A stretch of 64,000 nt of DNA from Dolomitihabitans soli. GTDB taxonomy: Bacteria > Actinomycetota > Actinomycetes > Streptosporangiales > Streptosporangiaceae. Where the stretch lies: contig NZ_JAKNTW010000009.1 of NCBI RefSeq assembly GCF_022213955.1, forward strand, positions 62,001 through 126,000, in the 5' to 3' direction. A program made the translations under genes and the position numbers. Positions within the stretch are counted from its first letter, which is position 1. Every line of letters begins with the position of its first letter. The notes under the pieces are model-generated. The model was given only the letters and a program-made list of their open reading frames with translations. It was not told the origin of the DNA and made no database searches. Shown in pieces: positions 34,198-46,569 of this stretch.

Positions 34198-36156
34198 TCA
34201 GCAGACGCGGTAAGTGTAGAAGTTCTCGAAGCGCGACAGGTAGAGGTGGCCGTCGGCACCGAGGACCATGTTCGAGACCGGGCGGACGATGAGCGCGAGT
34301 GTCATCGTCGCCGGATCGATCCGGTACGCCTTGCCCTGCACCTTGCCCCACAGGGAGCCCTTGTGGAAGACAAGGTAGGTGTCCAGCCAGACCTGCGTGG
34401 CGCTGGACCAGGCGTAGCTCTGGTGCTTGACGGTCCTGACGGTCCGCCCGGTGGCCGGGTCCAGCTCGAACAGGGCGTCCGGGGTCAGCCCCCACAACCG
34501 CCCGCTGTCGTCGAAGGTGATCGAGCCGAGCGCAAGGTCACCGGGGACGGGAGTGGTCTGCCATTTGAGCGAATCCGTGGCGATGTCGTAAGCGAACGCC
34601 ACGGCCTCGCCCCGTGGCGTGCTGGTGCCGCCGAACGCCGAGGTGGCGCCGTAGACGACCCCGTCCCGGTAGGTCAGTGCGATGATGCTGTGGCCGGGGA
34701 TGATGTCCCGCTTGATCACCGTACGCCCGGTGGCGGGGTCGAGCAGGCCGAGCGCGCCGCCGTGGGTGCCGGACTTGGGTACCGTGCCGAAGGCCAGCCA
34801 GTCGCCCGCGGAGGTCATTGCGAAGGGCCGGTCCTGTTCCTGGTCGCCGAGGTCGAGGAGGAGCTTGGGCGCGGTCCCGTCGAACTCGTAGATCCGGGCG
34901 CCGGGGTAGACGCCGAGATAGAGCTTGCCCTTGTGGGTGACCATGCCCTCGCTCTGGCCGACGTTCGGCCAGTACTCGGCCTCGCCTGTGGCGGGGTCAT
35001 AGGCGGCCAGGCCGCCGGTGAAGAAGCCGCCCGCGTAGACGCGGCCGTCGGGGCCCGTGCCGAGCGAGCGGATGCTGACGGGCAGGGGGGTCAGCGTGCC
35101 GTCGAGCAGCCGACCCTGTCCGGTCTTGCGGTCGAAGTGCCAGATGCGGCCGGTGGAGCTGGTGCCGACGAGTGTGTGGCCGAGCCAGCCGAGCGGGCGG
35201 GCGGCGCCTTCGCCGTACTCGGTGAAGCCCAGTCGGGTGATCTTTCGGGTCTTGAGGTCATATTTGACGAGCTCGTCGTGCTGGAACAGGTAGAGGTCGT
35301 GGCCGTCCCTGCCGCCGCCGACGGTGAGGCTGTCGACGTCCTCCACCACGTCCTTCCACTCGCGCTTGTCCAGGTCGTACACGCCCATGGGGTTGGCGCC
35401 GGTGGAAGTGAGGAAGCGGACCAGCAGGTAGCGGCCGTCCACGTCCACGTCGTAGGCGAAGCCGGTGCCCTCGATGGGCGGGTCGATCACCCGCTGGAGC
35501 GTGCCGCCGGGGGAGAGCACCGCGACCTTCATGCTGCTCGCGCCGACGCCGGCGTACACGGTGCCGTCCTTGCCCACGGCCAGGTCCCTGACCAACTGGT
35601 CGCCCGGGACCGGGCTGCCCAGATCGGTGAACCCGCCGGTCGCGGTGTCGTAGCGGAAGAGCTTGCCCGTGGGCGAGGTGCCGCCGTAGATGGCCGAGCC
35701 GTCGGGGCTGGCGGCGACGGACCAGACGAACGTCTCGGTCGAGATGGGGATGCCGAGCTCGCTCACCTGGTCGGTGGACGGGTTGTAGCGGAAGAGGCGG
35801 CCCATCGCTCCGGCGGTGCCGTTGTAACTGCCGACGTACACCGAATGATCGGGTGCGATGGTGACGGCCCAGGAGCCGAGCGCGAGCGGAAGCGGCCGCT
35901 CGCCGATCAGGCGGCCGTCGCGGACGTCCCTGATCCCGAGCATCGCCGGGCCGGAGGCGTGGGAGGTGACGGAGTAGACGCGCGGGCCCTGCGGGTAGTC
36001 GGCGTCCAGTGCGGTGCCGGCGGTGGTGGTGGCGGTCAGCGGGAGCCTGCCGAGGTTGTGGAAGCCGCACCCGGTAGGTGGGGCCGCTGCGGTTTCGGCC
36101 TGGGCCGGAGTTGAGAGCGCTAAGGCGACAAGGAGCGCAACCATGATGAAGCGCAT
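34198..36156 (-). CDS. Secreted beta-propeller protein (PQQ/NHL-like blades)
   Basis: 652 residues. Signal peptide MRFIMVALLVALALSTPAQA, cleaved near residue 20. The rest is a chain of blade-like repeats ending in patterns such as LFRYNPSTDQVSELG, LFRYDTATGGFTDLG, IWHFDRKTGQGRLLDG, LAAYDPATGEAEYWPN and LFELDPATGRTVRT. These are typical of secreted propellers in actinomycetes, some beside polysaccharide lyases. ATG 36156 follows GGAGGTCGTAC. No catalytic residue set was recognised; binding or lyase-like roles are both possible. Confidence 0.8.
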   Translation of the reverse strand: MRFIMVALLVALALSTPAQAETAAAPPTGCGFHNLGRLPLTATTTAGTALDADYPQGPRVYSVTSHASGPAMLGIRDVRDGRLIGERPLPLALGSWAVTIAPDHSVYVGSYNGTAGAMGRLFRYNPSTDQVSELGIPISTETFVWSVAASPDGSAIYGGTSPTGKLFRYDTATGGFTDLGSPVPGDQLVRDLAVGKDGTVYAGVGASSMKVAVLSPGGTLQRVIDPPIEGTGFAYDVDVDGRYLLVRFLTSTGANPMGVYDLDKREWKDVVEDVDSLTVGGGRDGHDLYLFQHDELVKYDLKTRKITRLGFTEYGEGAARPLGWLGHTLVGTSSTGRIWHFDRKTGQGRLLDGTLTPLPVSIRSLGTGPDGRVYAGGFFTGGLAAYDPATGEAEYWPNVGQSEGMVTHKGKLYLGVYPGARIYEFDGTAPKLLLDLGDQEQDRPFAMTSAGDWLAFGTVPKSGTHGGALGLLDPATGRTVIKRDIIPGHSIIALTYRDGVVYGATSAFGGTSTPRGEAVAFAYDIATDSLKWQTTPVPGDLALGSITFDDSGRLWGLTPDALFELDPATGRTVRTVKHQSYAWSSATQVWLDTYLVFHKGSLWGKVQGKAYRIDPATMTLALIVRPVSNMVLGADGHLYLSRFENFYTYRVC

Positions 36157-36315
36157 GTACGACCTCCCCAGAGGGCTACATAACGGCCTTGACCGTAATA
36201 TGCTTGATGGGCCCGTGACAAGGGCGGCATGGGCCGGCGCGTAGCGAAGGTGGTCGATGAGCGAGGAAAGCCGCCAGGACGCGATCAGCAAGGTGAACAG
36301 CATCGTGCTGATCAG

Positions 36316-36640
36316 GTGAACCTCGGACGGCGGTTGTCAGGGTCAACCCGTGCCAGCGCACCAGCCAGCCGACGGTGAGTGTGAGCCCGCCGACACCGCC
36401 GGTACTGGTGTCCCCCGAACTCAACGCCAACCTATGCGCGCGCAGCGCACTGGCGACTTGGCCCCACACCGCGCCGCCGCCGACCTCGACCCGGCGATCA
36501 TCGCGGACCTCGCCCTCATCCAGGGACGTGAGCAGCATCAGCACCCCGCCATCGTGAGCGGCGAACGCGCCGTGGCCGCCAGTGGCAGGCCGTGTTCCAC
36601 GGCGAAGCGCACTTGGACGGGCGGTCGACCAGGTAGCCGG
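36316..36640 (-). pseudogene. Relic of a FAD-dependent oxidoreductase (BBE/PCMH type)
   Basis: Two reading frames on the minus strand together resemble the FAD-binding domain of berberine-bridge-like oxidases. One holds VRFAVEHGLPLAATARSP, like the usual start before the RGGGHS motif. After a frame change another gives VEVGGGAVWGQVASAL and LALSSGDTSTGGVGGLTL. The rest then decays. Both ends are missing, so this is a fragment. It fills most of the gap 36157-36715. Confidence 0.62.
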
Positions 36641-36715
36641 TGTTTCAGCGATGCCGGGGACAGCACGGCCGCGCCGTCCCCGGCATGACCCCCTCCGCCG
36701 GAGGCATTCCGCATC

Positions 36716-37465
36716 TCAAGAGGGAGTGAGCGGCACCGGAGATGGTGTGAGAGCAAGAACCCCGACGCCGCGTACCTGGGTCTCCGGAGTAAGGGCCAGC
36801 GGACTGGTGCCGAGGGCTGCGGCAATTTCGGGTGCCATGTCGAACGCCGCCACTCTCCACTCCTCTTCGGCTTCTTGTGTTTCACCCGTCGCGTCCCACA
36901 CTGGCGGTAGCCCAAGCTGCTCGCGCCGTGTCTTCTCAATCAGAAGGGGCTCACCAAGGGTGAGAAGGGCATCCCCGCCCTCACCGGTCTCGCAGTATCG
37001 GCGTACCACGGAGCCTTCCTCAGCGATCAGCCAGGCCGAGCCGTCGCCTTGCGCACCGTAGTAGTAGGCCTGTGCCTGCCCATAGCGCTGGCTGAGTCTC
37101 AAGCACATACGGAGTACATCATCGCTGCGCTCGCTATCGCAGGGATCGCACCAGCGACCGATGACCAGGGTCCAACCCTCGAGTTCGGGGCTCACGTAGA
37201 CCTGAGCAAGTCCATCGTGATCCTGGTCCGAGTTCCCATGGCTGCTCGAATCGATCACCTCTTCGGCTACGGCGAACGTCACGGGACTAGGTTGAGTGAG
37301 TCCCAGCATTGCCATCACCCCCGGCTGATCTCCAGTCGGTATCGCGATCCAACAAAGCCAGCACGCTGCCAGCGGCCTGGGCTGGTCGACCGTCGAGATA
37401 TGCACGGCCCCCAGCATGCCACTGTTGGAAGCACACCCTTTGGCCTTGATCACACACAGTGCCAT
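36716..37465 (-). CDS. Hypothetical protein, actinobacterial
   Basis: 249 residues, no membrane segment. The middle part WTLVIGRWCDPCDSERSDD and RYGQAQAYYYGAQGDGSAWL is shared, as far as I remember, by hypothetical proteins of many actinomycetes and has no known role. The C-terminal tail is low in complexity (proline, threonine, leucine). No ribosome site precedes ATG 37465, so a later start such as the Met near PGVMAMLGL is possible. It lies immediately left of the tRNA-Ile element. Confidence 0.6.
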   Translation of the reverse strand: MALCVIKAKGCASNSGMLGAVHISTVDQPRPLAACWLCWIAIPTGDQPGVMAMLGLTQPSPVTFAVAEEVIDSSSHGNSDQDHDGLAQVYVSPELEGWTLVIGRWCDPCDSERSDDVLRMCLRLSQRYGQAQAYYYGAQGDGSAWLIAEEGSVVRRYCETGEGGDALLTLGEPLLIEKTRREQLGLPPVWDATGETQEAEEEWRVAAFDMAPEIAAALGTSPLALTPETQVRGVGVLALTPSPVPLTPS

Positions 37466-37492
37466 CAGCGATAAGCCGCACCGATCGCCCCT

Positions 37493-37659
37493 TTACTCGA
37501 AGGAGCGAAGCAATGGACCGGGTGGACCGGGTCTTCGCCTAGGACACCGAGGGAGCATGGTCACTCAGAAGATCAAAAGGCCACTTCCGCGTCTGGGAAA
37601 TGGCCTCTGAGCTGGGTGGGGCTACCAGGACTTGAACCTGGGACCTCTTCCTTGTCAGG
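37493..37659 (+). repeat. Left direct repeat: second integrase tail plus tRNA-Ile 3' copy
   Basis: About 165 bp match 40262-40421: the end of an integrase gene (GAAGCAATGGACCG...) followed by the last 43 bases of tRNA-Ile. This copy has small changes, including a repeated GGACCGGGT. Confidence 0.85.
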
Positions 37660-37765
37660 CAAAGCAGGAGGGGGCGGGATCATGGCCGACACCCGTCCCC
37701 ACCTGCGCAGGCGGTCCGTGATGATCCACCCTCGTCCGGGCTCGTCTGCGGTCATTGTCACTCAG

Positions 37766-38551
37766 TTAGTCACTCGGCATTGGCGGCTCGCGGTGCTCTC
37801 GGGGGCCTTCCGCCCAGACGTCACGGCCGCTGCTCCACAGCTCCGAGGCGTGGTAGCCGAATCGGTCGAACAGGCCGTCGTCCTGGTAGCGGCGTAGATG
37901 CAGCATCGGCGAGTCGTGGCCGACCAGCTTGGCCAGGTGCGGTGTCACCAGCATCTCGGAATCGAACCGGAAGACGCTCATGGCGATGTGCTCGTCTCCG
38001 AACCTCGCCTCGACTCCTGGGATGTTCCGGAGCTGCTCGACCTCGGCGAGCGTGATCCGGATGCGGGTGGACACGGTCAGCGGTACGTTCTCCACCTCTT
38101 CACGGTGGCGGGTGACCTCGCTGTCGGGGTCACCGATGAGGAAACGGATCTTGCATCCCTGCTCGGCCTTGCGCTTGAGCGCCTTGGCGAGGTTGGGGTG
38201 TTCCAGCCACAAGAAGTAGTTGGTGTATCCCGCAAATACGATCTCGTTGCGGGCCGAACCGATCAGATTCCGCCATATCGCCTTAGGGCATGCTGACCGA
38301 TACGGATAAACGGTCAGAACTTCTCGATCCGGCCCGGTCTTCACAGTGTTACGAATCGCCTCTGGCCACAACACGGCCGAATCAACTCCTAGCGCCTCGG
38401 CGGCGGCCCACTGGTGCCGTTGGTGCGGTATCCGCGTCTCATCCTGCAACCAGCGCGCGACCGTCTTCACGTCCACCCCACAGTGCTCAGCAAGACTCTG
38501 ATCAGTCAGCTTCGCGTCGTGCATGGCGCGGCGCAGGGAGATGTTGGCCAC
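37766..38551 (-). CDS. XRE family regulator with C-terminal PLD-like domain
   Basis: 261 residues. The N-terminal HTH (about 5-55) reads LTDQSLAEHCGVDVKTVARW. The C-terminal part (about 85-245) resembles the phospholipase-D-like fold of actinobacterial regulators: NEIVFAGYTNYFLWLEHPN, CKIRFLIGDPDSEVTRHR and MLVTPHLAKLVGHDSPMLHL. I see no HxKxxxxD catalytic motif, so it is probably a sensor domain. GTG 38551 follows AGAGGTGTACC. It is divergent from three small overlapping genes and a dyad lies in between. Confidence 0.78.
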   Translation of the reverse strand: MANISLRRAMHDAKLTDQSLAEHCGVDVKTVARWLQDETRIPHQRHQWAAAEALGVDSAVLWPEAIRNTVKTGPDREVLTVYPYRSACPKAIWRNLIGSARNEIVFAGYTNYFLWLEHPNLAKALKRKAEQGCKIRFLIGDPDSEVTRHREEVENVPLTVSTRIRITLAEVEQLRNIPGVEARFGDEHIAMSVFRFDSEMLVTPHLAKLVGHDSPMLHLRRYQDDGLFDRFGYHASELWSSGRDVWAEGPREHREPPMPSD

Positions 38552-38580
38552 GGTACACCTCTGGAGGCAGAGGACGTCAG

Positions 38581-38611
38581 GGACGTTTCTGACTCTAACT
38601 TTGAAACGTCC
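38581..38611. promoter_or_regulatory. Inverted repeat between the XRE gene and the small-gene operon
   Basis: GGACGTTTC (38581-38589) and GAAACGTCC (38603-38611) form a 9-bp inverted repeat with a 13-bp spacer in the divergent promoter region. Likely operator of the XRE protein. Confidence 0.6.
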
Positions 38612-38667
38612 TGGACGTCTCTAAAACGCGGTGGGTACGTCACACCAATCGAACGATGCTCACGTGT

Positions 38668-38877
38668 ATGTCAACCCCGGTGATTCTGGAAGACCTCCAA
38701 TCCGCCTTTCCCGGCTGGTGCATATGGCGGAGTTCTGAAGGTCGTTTGTGGGCGACCCGGAATGGGAGACGCCTCACGGAAGAAGACCTATCCAGCGGGC
38801 TCTACCAAACGCTGGACGCGGACGACGTGCCCAGCCTGGCCCAGCAGCTACGGCTACAGGAAGGGCTGGAGTCGTGA
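38668..38877 (+). CDS. Small protein of unknown function, first of three overlapping genes
   Basis: 69 residues from ATG 38668 (an upstream in-frame ATG at 38656 is possible). The sequence LQSAFPGWCIWRSSEGRLWA and the later DADDVPSLAQQLRLQ resemble small proteins that often sit next to XRE regulators in actinomycete genomes. No domain is recognised. It overlaps the next gene by 4 bp (GTGA). Confidence 0.65.
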   Translation: MSTPVILEDLQSAFPGWCIWRSSEGRLWATRNGRRLTEEDLSSGLYQTLDADDVPSLAQQLRLQEGLES

Positions 38878-39209
38878 CGGCGACACGGACAGCGCCGTCC
38901 GCTCGACGTCGCCCGGCGACCGTGCACGCCACGCGACTGCGGGACAGCCTCGAACGCTGCGGCGTCCTCGCTGATGTACAGGAGGGGTACGGCATCGCCC
39001 TCGTCTCGATCTGTGCCGATCTCCTGGTCTGGTGTGATGGGTTCGTCTACCGGTGGTGGGCCGGCCAGACCTTCAGGAACACCGGCCGTCGCCTGTACGT
39101 GGCCTACGGCGTGGACAACCCGGCCACCGTCGCTCGCTGTGTCGCTGACCGGTACGACTCACTTCGCCGGACGCATCCGCTGTCTGAGCTGATGACGAGG
39201 ACCCGCTGA
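38874..39209 (+). CDS. Small protein of unknown function, second of three
   Basis: 111 residues from GTG 38874, overlapping the previous stop. After an arginine-rich start come GIALVSICADLLVWCDGFVY and WWAGQTFRNTGRRLYVAYG, then a helical end. It is soluble-looking with several aromatic residues. It is not recognised. Overlap with both neighbours shows coupled translation. Confidence 0.68.
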   Translation: MTATRTAPSARRRPATVHATRLRDSLERCGVLADVQEGYGIALVSICADLLVWCDGFVYRWWAGQTFRNTGRRLYVAYGVDNPATVARCVADRYDSLRRTHPLSELMTRTR

Positions 39210-39430
39210 TGTGGACCGTACCGCTCGAACCGGTGGACGTCCCGGCGCAGGCCGGGGAGCAGCTACGGGCCACGCGGGAGATGGTGGCTCGGCTGCGGGC
39301 CGCGCTGGCTGTGATGGTGGCGCGTGATGCCGACTCTGAGGCGGTGGAGGTGATACGTCGCTGGGATCTCACCCGTACGAGCCTGGATGCGGCGGGCCGT
39401 CAGTCTGGGAATGCCACCGTTGTCCGATGA
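39209..39430 (+). CDS. Small helical protein of unknown function, third of three
   Basis: 73 residues, mostly alpha-helical and alanine- and arginine-rich (EQLRATREMVARLRAALAVM). Its ATG shares one base with the preceding TGA. Together with the other two genes it forms a compact operon divergent from the XRE/PLD-like regulator within the tRNA-Ile element. Confidence 0.65.
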   Translation: MWTVPLEPVDVPAQAGEQLRATREMVARLRAALAVMVARDADSEAVEVIRRWDLTRTSLDAAGRQSGNATVVR

Positions 39431-39649
39431 GGAGTGGCGGCGCATCGAAGGCCGACACGGCGGCGTGACTGATCTTCCTGCCGATGTCTGATTGGCAGGA
39501 ACCTCTCGCGCTGCCTGGTTCTCCATGATCGGGCGCGGCGGCACAGTGATCACCCGTCCCCCTTGGGTTGATCCACATCCCCTGTGTCGTCGCGCCGTTT
39601 GAACGGCTGGGGCTGCGCTCCTGGCCCATTCCTCCTCCGCCCCGACCGA

Positions 39650-39716
39650 GGTGTCAACTCCGTCTTCGCGTGTCCCGCCGGTTACCTTCCCAACCGGCAC
39701 AGACGGAGTTGACACC
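39650..39716. repeat. 67-bp hairpin unit with terminal inverted repeats and flanking direct repeats
   Basis: GGTGTCAACTCCGTCT (39650-39665) is the exact inverse of AGACGGAGTTGACACC (39701-39716). Within it GCCGGTT (39677-39683) pairs with AACCGGC (39692-39698). The hexamer GACCGA flanks it on both sides (39644-39649 and 39717-39722), like a target duplication of a tiny non-autonomous element. Confidence 0.75.
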
Positions 39717-39722
39717 GACCGA

Positions 39723-40050
39723 GGGACACGAACAATCCGGTAGCGGGGGCGGGGGAGGTACGGGCATCAACCCGGAGACCATGAATCGGAGCGGAGCTGC
39801 CGGCGTCCATGCGAAGCACCCCGGAGGGGCCGCGTAGCGGTGGGGGCCTGCTGCGGAGCGGGCGGCAGTGCGGTTCACGCGCGGCGCGTTCGGTTGGGTA
39901 CGGCGCGGCGCTGGTACGGCGGGCGGCGGGGTCCACGCGCCGGGCCGGGCGGCGCGGGCCGGGACCGGCCCCCAGGCCGCATGCCCGGCTCGCTGGCCGA
40001 GCGGAGCGGGCGGGCGTGCCCCGCCGAGCGGCGGCGCGAAGCGCTGCCGC
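39723..40050. other. GC-rich non-coding stretch replacing the integrase N-terminal part
   Basis: Very G- and C-rich DNA with no credible gene. A piece around 39886-39926 resembles 34090-34124 (both contain GGGTACGGCG and GGCGGCG-like runs). The integrase homology begins only at 40051. Confidence 0.6.
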
Positions 40051-40321
40051 CTTGACGCGGGCAACGTCCGCCGTGCGCTGCGGGTGATCCTCAAGAAGAC
40101 CGACCTGGATCCACAGGAGTGGACACCTCGGGAACTGCGCCACAGCTTCGTCTCGCTGATGTCTGACGCGGGAGTGGCGGTGGAAGACATCGCCCGACTG
40201 GTCGGCCACAAGGGGGACCGTGGTCACAGAGAAGATCTATCGGAAGCAGCTTCGCCCCGTGTTACTCGAAGGGGCCGAAGCAATGGACCGGATCTTCGCC
40301 CAGGACACCGAGAAAACATAG
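40051..40321 (+). pseudogene. Site-specific integrase (tyrosine recombinase), C-terminal remnant with frameshift
   Basis: The reading frame has LDAGNVRRALRVILKKTDLD and then WTPRELRHSFVSLMSDAGV, with the Arg and His of the tyrosine recombinase active site, then IARLVGHKG. At a run of five G (about 40212-40216) the frame is lost. In the shifted frame it goes on with TVVTEKIYRKQLRPVLLEG, holding the nucleophile Tyr, and ends in AEAMDRIFAQDTEKT. The N-terminal two thirds are absent. It adjoins the tRNA-Ile it once targeted. Confidence 0.85.
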
Positions 40322-40421
40322 TCACTCAGAAGATCAAAAAGGCCATTTCCGCGTCTGGGAAATGGCCTCTGAGCTGGGTGGGGCTACCAGGACTTGAACC
40401 TGGGACCTCTTCCTTATCAGG
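40262..40421 (+). repeat. Right direct repeat: integrase tail plus tRNA-Ile 3' half
   Basis: Partner of 37493-37659. It runs from within the integrase tail to the anticodon region of the intact tRNA. Confidence 0.85.
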
Positions 40422-40452
40422 GAAGCGCTCTAACCGTCTGAGCTATAGCCCC
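40379..40452 (-). tRNA. tRNA-Ile (anticodon GAT)
   Basis: 74 bases on the minus strand. Acceptor GGGGCTA pairs with TAGCCCC and discriminator A follows; the anticodon loop reads CTGATAA. The T arm CCAGGTTCAAGTCCTGG is complete. The tRNA stands 133 bp after the DUF3566 gene, its usual place behind gyrA in actinobacteria. Its 3' half served as attachment site. The tRNA-Ala that commonly follows in this order is not seen. Confidence 0.95.
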
Positions 40453-40549
40453 GCTGCTAGGTGGCGGCTCAACGGTATCGCATCCAGATGTCTGGGGCGA
40501 ACCCGTTAACCGACGAGGAAAAGCCTACCGTGTCTCAGGAGTTGCTTGT

Positions 40550-40579
40550 CCCGGTCCCCCTGGACGGCGGGGGACCGGG
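40550..40579 (-). terminator. Terminator of the gyrB-gyrA-DUF3566 unit
   Basis: An 11-bp perfect stem (CCCGGTCCCCC with GGGGGACCGGG) and an 8-base loop, 6 bp after the stop at 40586. Confidence 0.75.
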
Positions 40580-40585
40580 GTGCGC

Positions 40586-41254
40586 TTACTCGGCTTCGCT
40601 GAAGGTCACCTCGACGCCGCCGACCACGTCGGAGGCGAGGTTGTAGATGACCGAGCCCAGGGTGGCCAGGGCGGTGATGAGGACGACGTTGATCGCGCCG
40701 ATGAGGGCGGTGAAGCCCAGGATGCGGACCGGGTCGAACCAGGCGGACGCGTCGATGGCGTTGGTGGCCTTGCCGTCCGGGTTGGTGAGCGAGTTGACGG
40801 TTTCGACGACGGAGTCGAAGACGCCTACCGCGCTCAGCACGCCGTACAGGACGGCGACGGCGACGAACAGCACCACGAAGCAGACCAGGGACACCACGAA
40901 GCTGAACTTCATGGCGGACCACGGCTCGATGCGGCGGAGCACGAGGTGTGCCTTGCGCGGGTTGCGCGCGGAGCCGCCGCTGGGAGGCGGCGGCTGCCTC
41001 GGCATGACCGAGTCGGCCGGGCCGCCGCCGGCCGGACGGATCCGGAGGGCGGGGTTGTCCTCCTTCGGAGGACTCGGAGGACTCGGCGGAGCTGCGCCGG
41101 GGCCGTTGTTCACCACCTCGACGATCTCGTTATCGGTCGATGTGTCCATTTTCTCCGTCACGTGATTCCGTGTGGATGAGGAGGCAGCGGGAGGTTTCCG
41201 CTGAGGCTTGCCACCCGAGCCCTTTCCACCACCGGATTGCGCCTGGGCGCTCAT
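40586..41254 (-). CDS. DUF3566 membrane protein
   Basis: 222 residues. A long disordered proline-, serine- and glycine-rich N-terminal half (1-105) is followed by the DUF3566 domain with two membrane helices (about 117-140 and 180-207; FSFVVSLVCFVVLFVAVAVL and ILGFTALIGAINVVLITALA). It follows gyrA by 3 bp, the conserved actinobacterial order. Function is unknown; the context suggests a link to the cell envelope or growth. Confidence 0.92.
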   Translation of the reverse strand: MSAQAQSGGGKGSGGKPQRKPPAASSSTRNHVTEKMDTSTDNEIVEVVNNGPGAAPPSPPSPPKEDNPALRIRPAGGGPADSVMPRQPPPPSGGSARNPRKAHLVLRRIEPWSAMKFSFVVSLVCFVVLFVAVAVLYGVLSAVGVFDSVVETVNSLTNPDGKATNAIDASAWFDPVRILGFTALIGAINVVLITALATLGSVIYNLASDVVGGVEVTFSEAE

Positions 41255-41257
41255 GGC

Positions 41258-43753
<2,496 letters not shown>

Positions 43754-43776
43754 GGGTTCAGGATCCTTTTCTCTGC

Positions 43777-46064
<2,288 letters not shown>

Positions 46065-46526
46065 TCAGCCGTAGGTGTCGCCCGGCCCGCGGCTGCCGGT
46101 TACCCGCAGCCCTCTGGTCTGGGCCGGGCCCCGCTGCGGTCCGCGGACCTTCACACGTTGCACCGTGTTGTCGCCCAGCTCCTCGTTCAGCCTTCTGACC
46201 AGCGTCGGAGCGAGCAGGCGGACCTGGGTGGCCCAGGCGGTGGAGTCGGCGGAGACGATGACTTCGCCCTCGGCGAAGGTCTCCGGCCGGGTGTGGGCGG
46301 CGAGATCGGGGCCGACGATCTCCTTCCACCGGCCGAAGACGCCGCCGACCGCGACGTCCTGCTCCCAGCCGCGGTCGGCCAGGAGATCGCGAATGGCACG
46401 ACCGAAAAGCTGGGGATCGCTCGCGTCCCGGCGCGGTCCGGCCGCCTTCCGCCGGGGCTCGCGGCGGGGGAGCTGCCCGCGTTTCGCGGCGTCGGCCTTG
46501 GCCTGGGCGAGTTTCTCCCTGGCCAT
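46065..46526 (-). CDS. dciA: DciA-like DUF721 protein (replicative helicase loader type)
   Basis: 153 residues from ATG 46526, which follows AGAGGAGCCGCG. A GTG at 46580 overlapping the recF stop is possible. An N-terminal basic region (KADAAKRGQLPRREPRRKAA) is followed by the DUF721 fold: FGRAIRDLLADRGWEQDVAV, VFGRWKEIVGPDLAAHT and STAWATQVRLLAPTLVRRLN. DciA proteins help load the DnaB helicase at the origin in bacteria without DnaC. The place between recF and gyrB is the standard actinobacterial one. Confidence 0.9.
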   Translation of the reverse strand: MAREKLAQAKADAAKRGQLPRREPRRKAAGPRRDASDPQLFGRAIRDLLADRGWEQDVAVGGVFGRWKEIVGPDLAAHTRPETFAEGEVIVSADSTAWATQVRLLAPTLVRRLNEELGDNTVQRVKVRGPQRGPAQTRGLRVTGSRGPGDTYG

Positions 46527-46569
46527 CGCGGCTCCTCTGGCCGTGATGTTATCCACAGGGCGGACGGGG

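Larger units (their letters stand above)
37617..40421. mobile_element. Decayed integrative element at tRNA-Ile
   Basis: The 3' 43 bases of tRNA-Ile are duplicated: 37617-37659 (attachment remnant, one mismatch) and 40379-40421 (inside the intact tRNA). Between them lie an XRE regulator with a PLD-like part, three small unknown genes, a hairpin unit and the C-terminal remnant of a tyrosine integrase next to the tRNA. This is the layout of actinomycete integrative elements that use tRNA 3' ends. No replication or transfer genes remain, so it is not expected to move by itself. Confidence 0.8.

Noticed and set aside
37660-37765. Possible displaced tRNA-Ala near the left att copy
   Set aside because: I searched for the tRNA-Ala acceptor and T-arm pattern between 36700 and 40500 and did not see it.
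37766-38551. Active phospholipase D in the XRE protein
   Set aside because: No HxKxxxxD motif is visible, so an enzymatic role is not supported.
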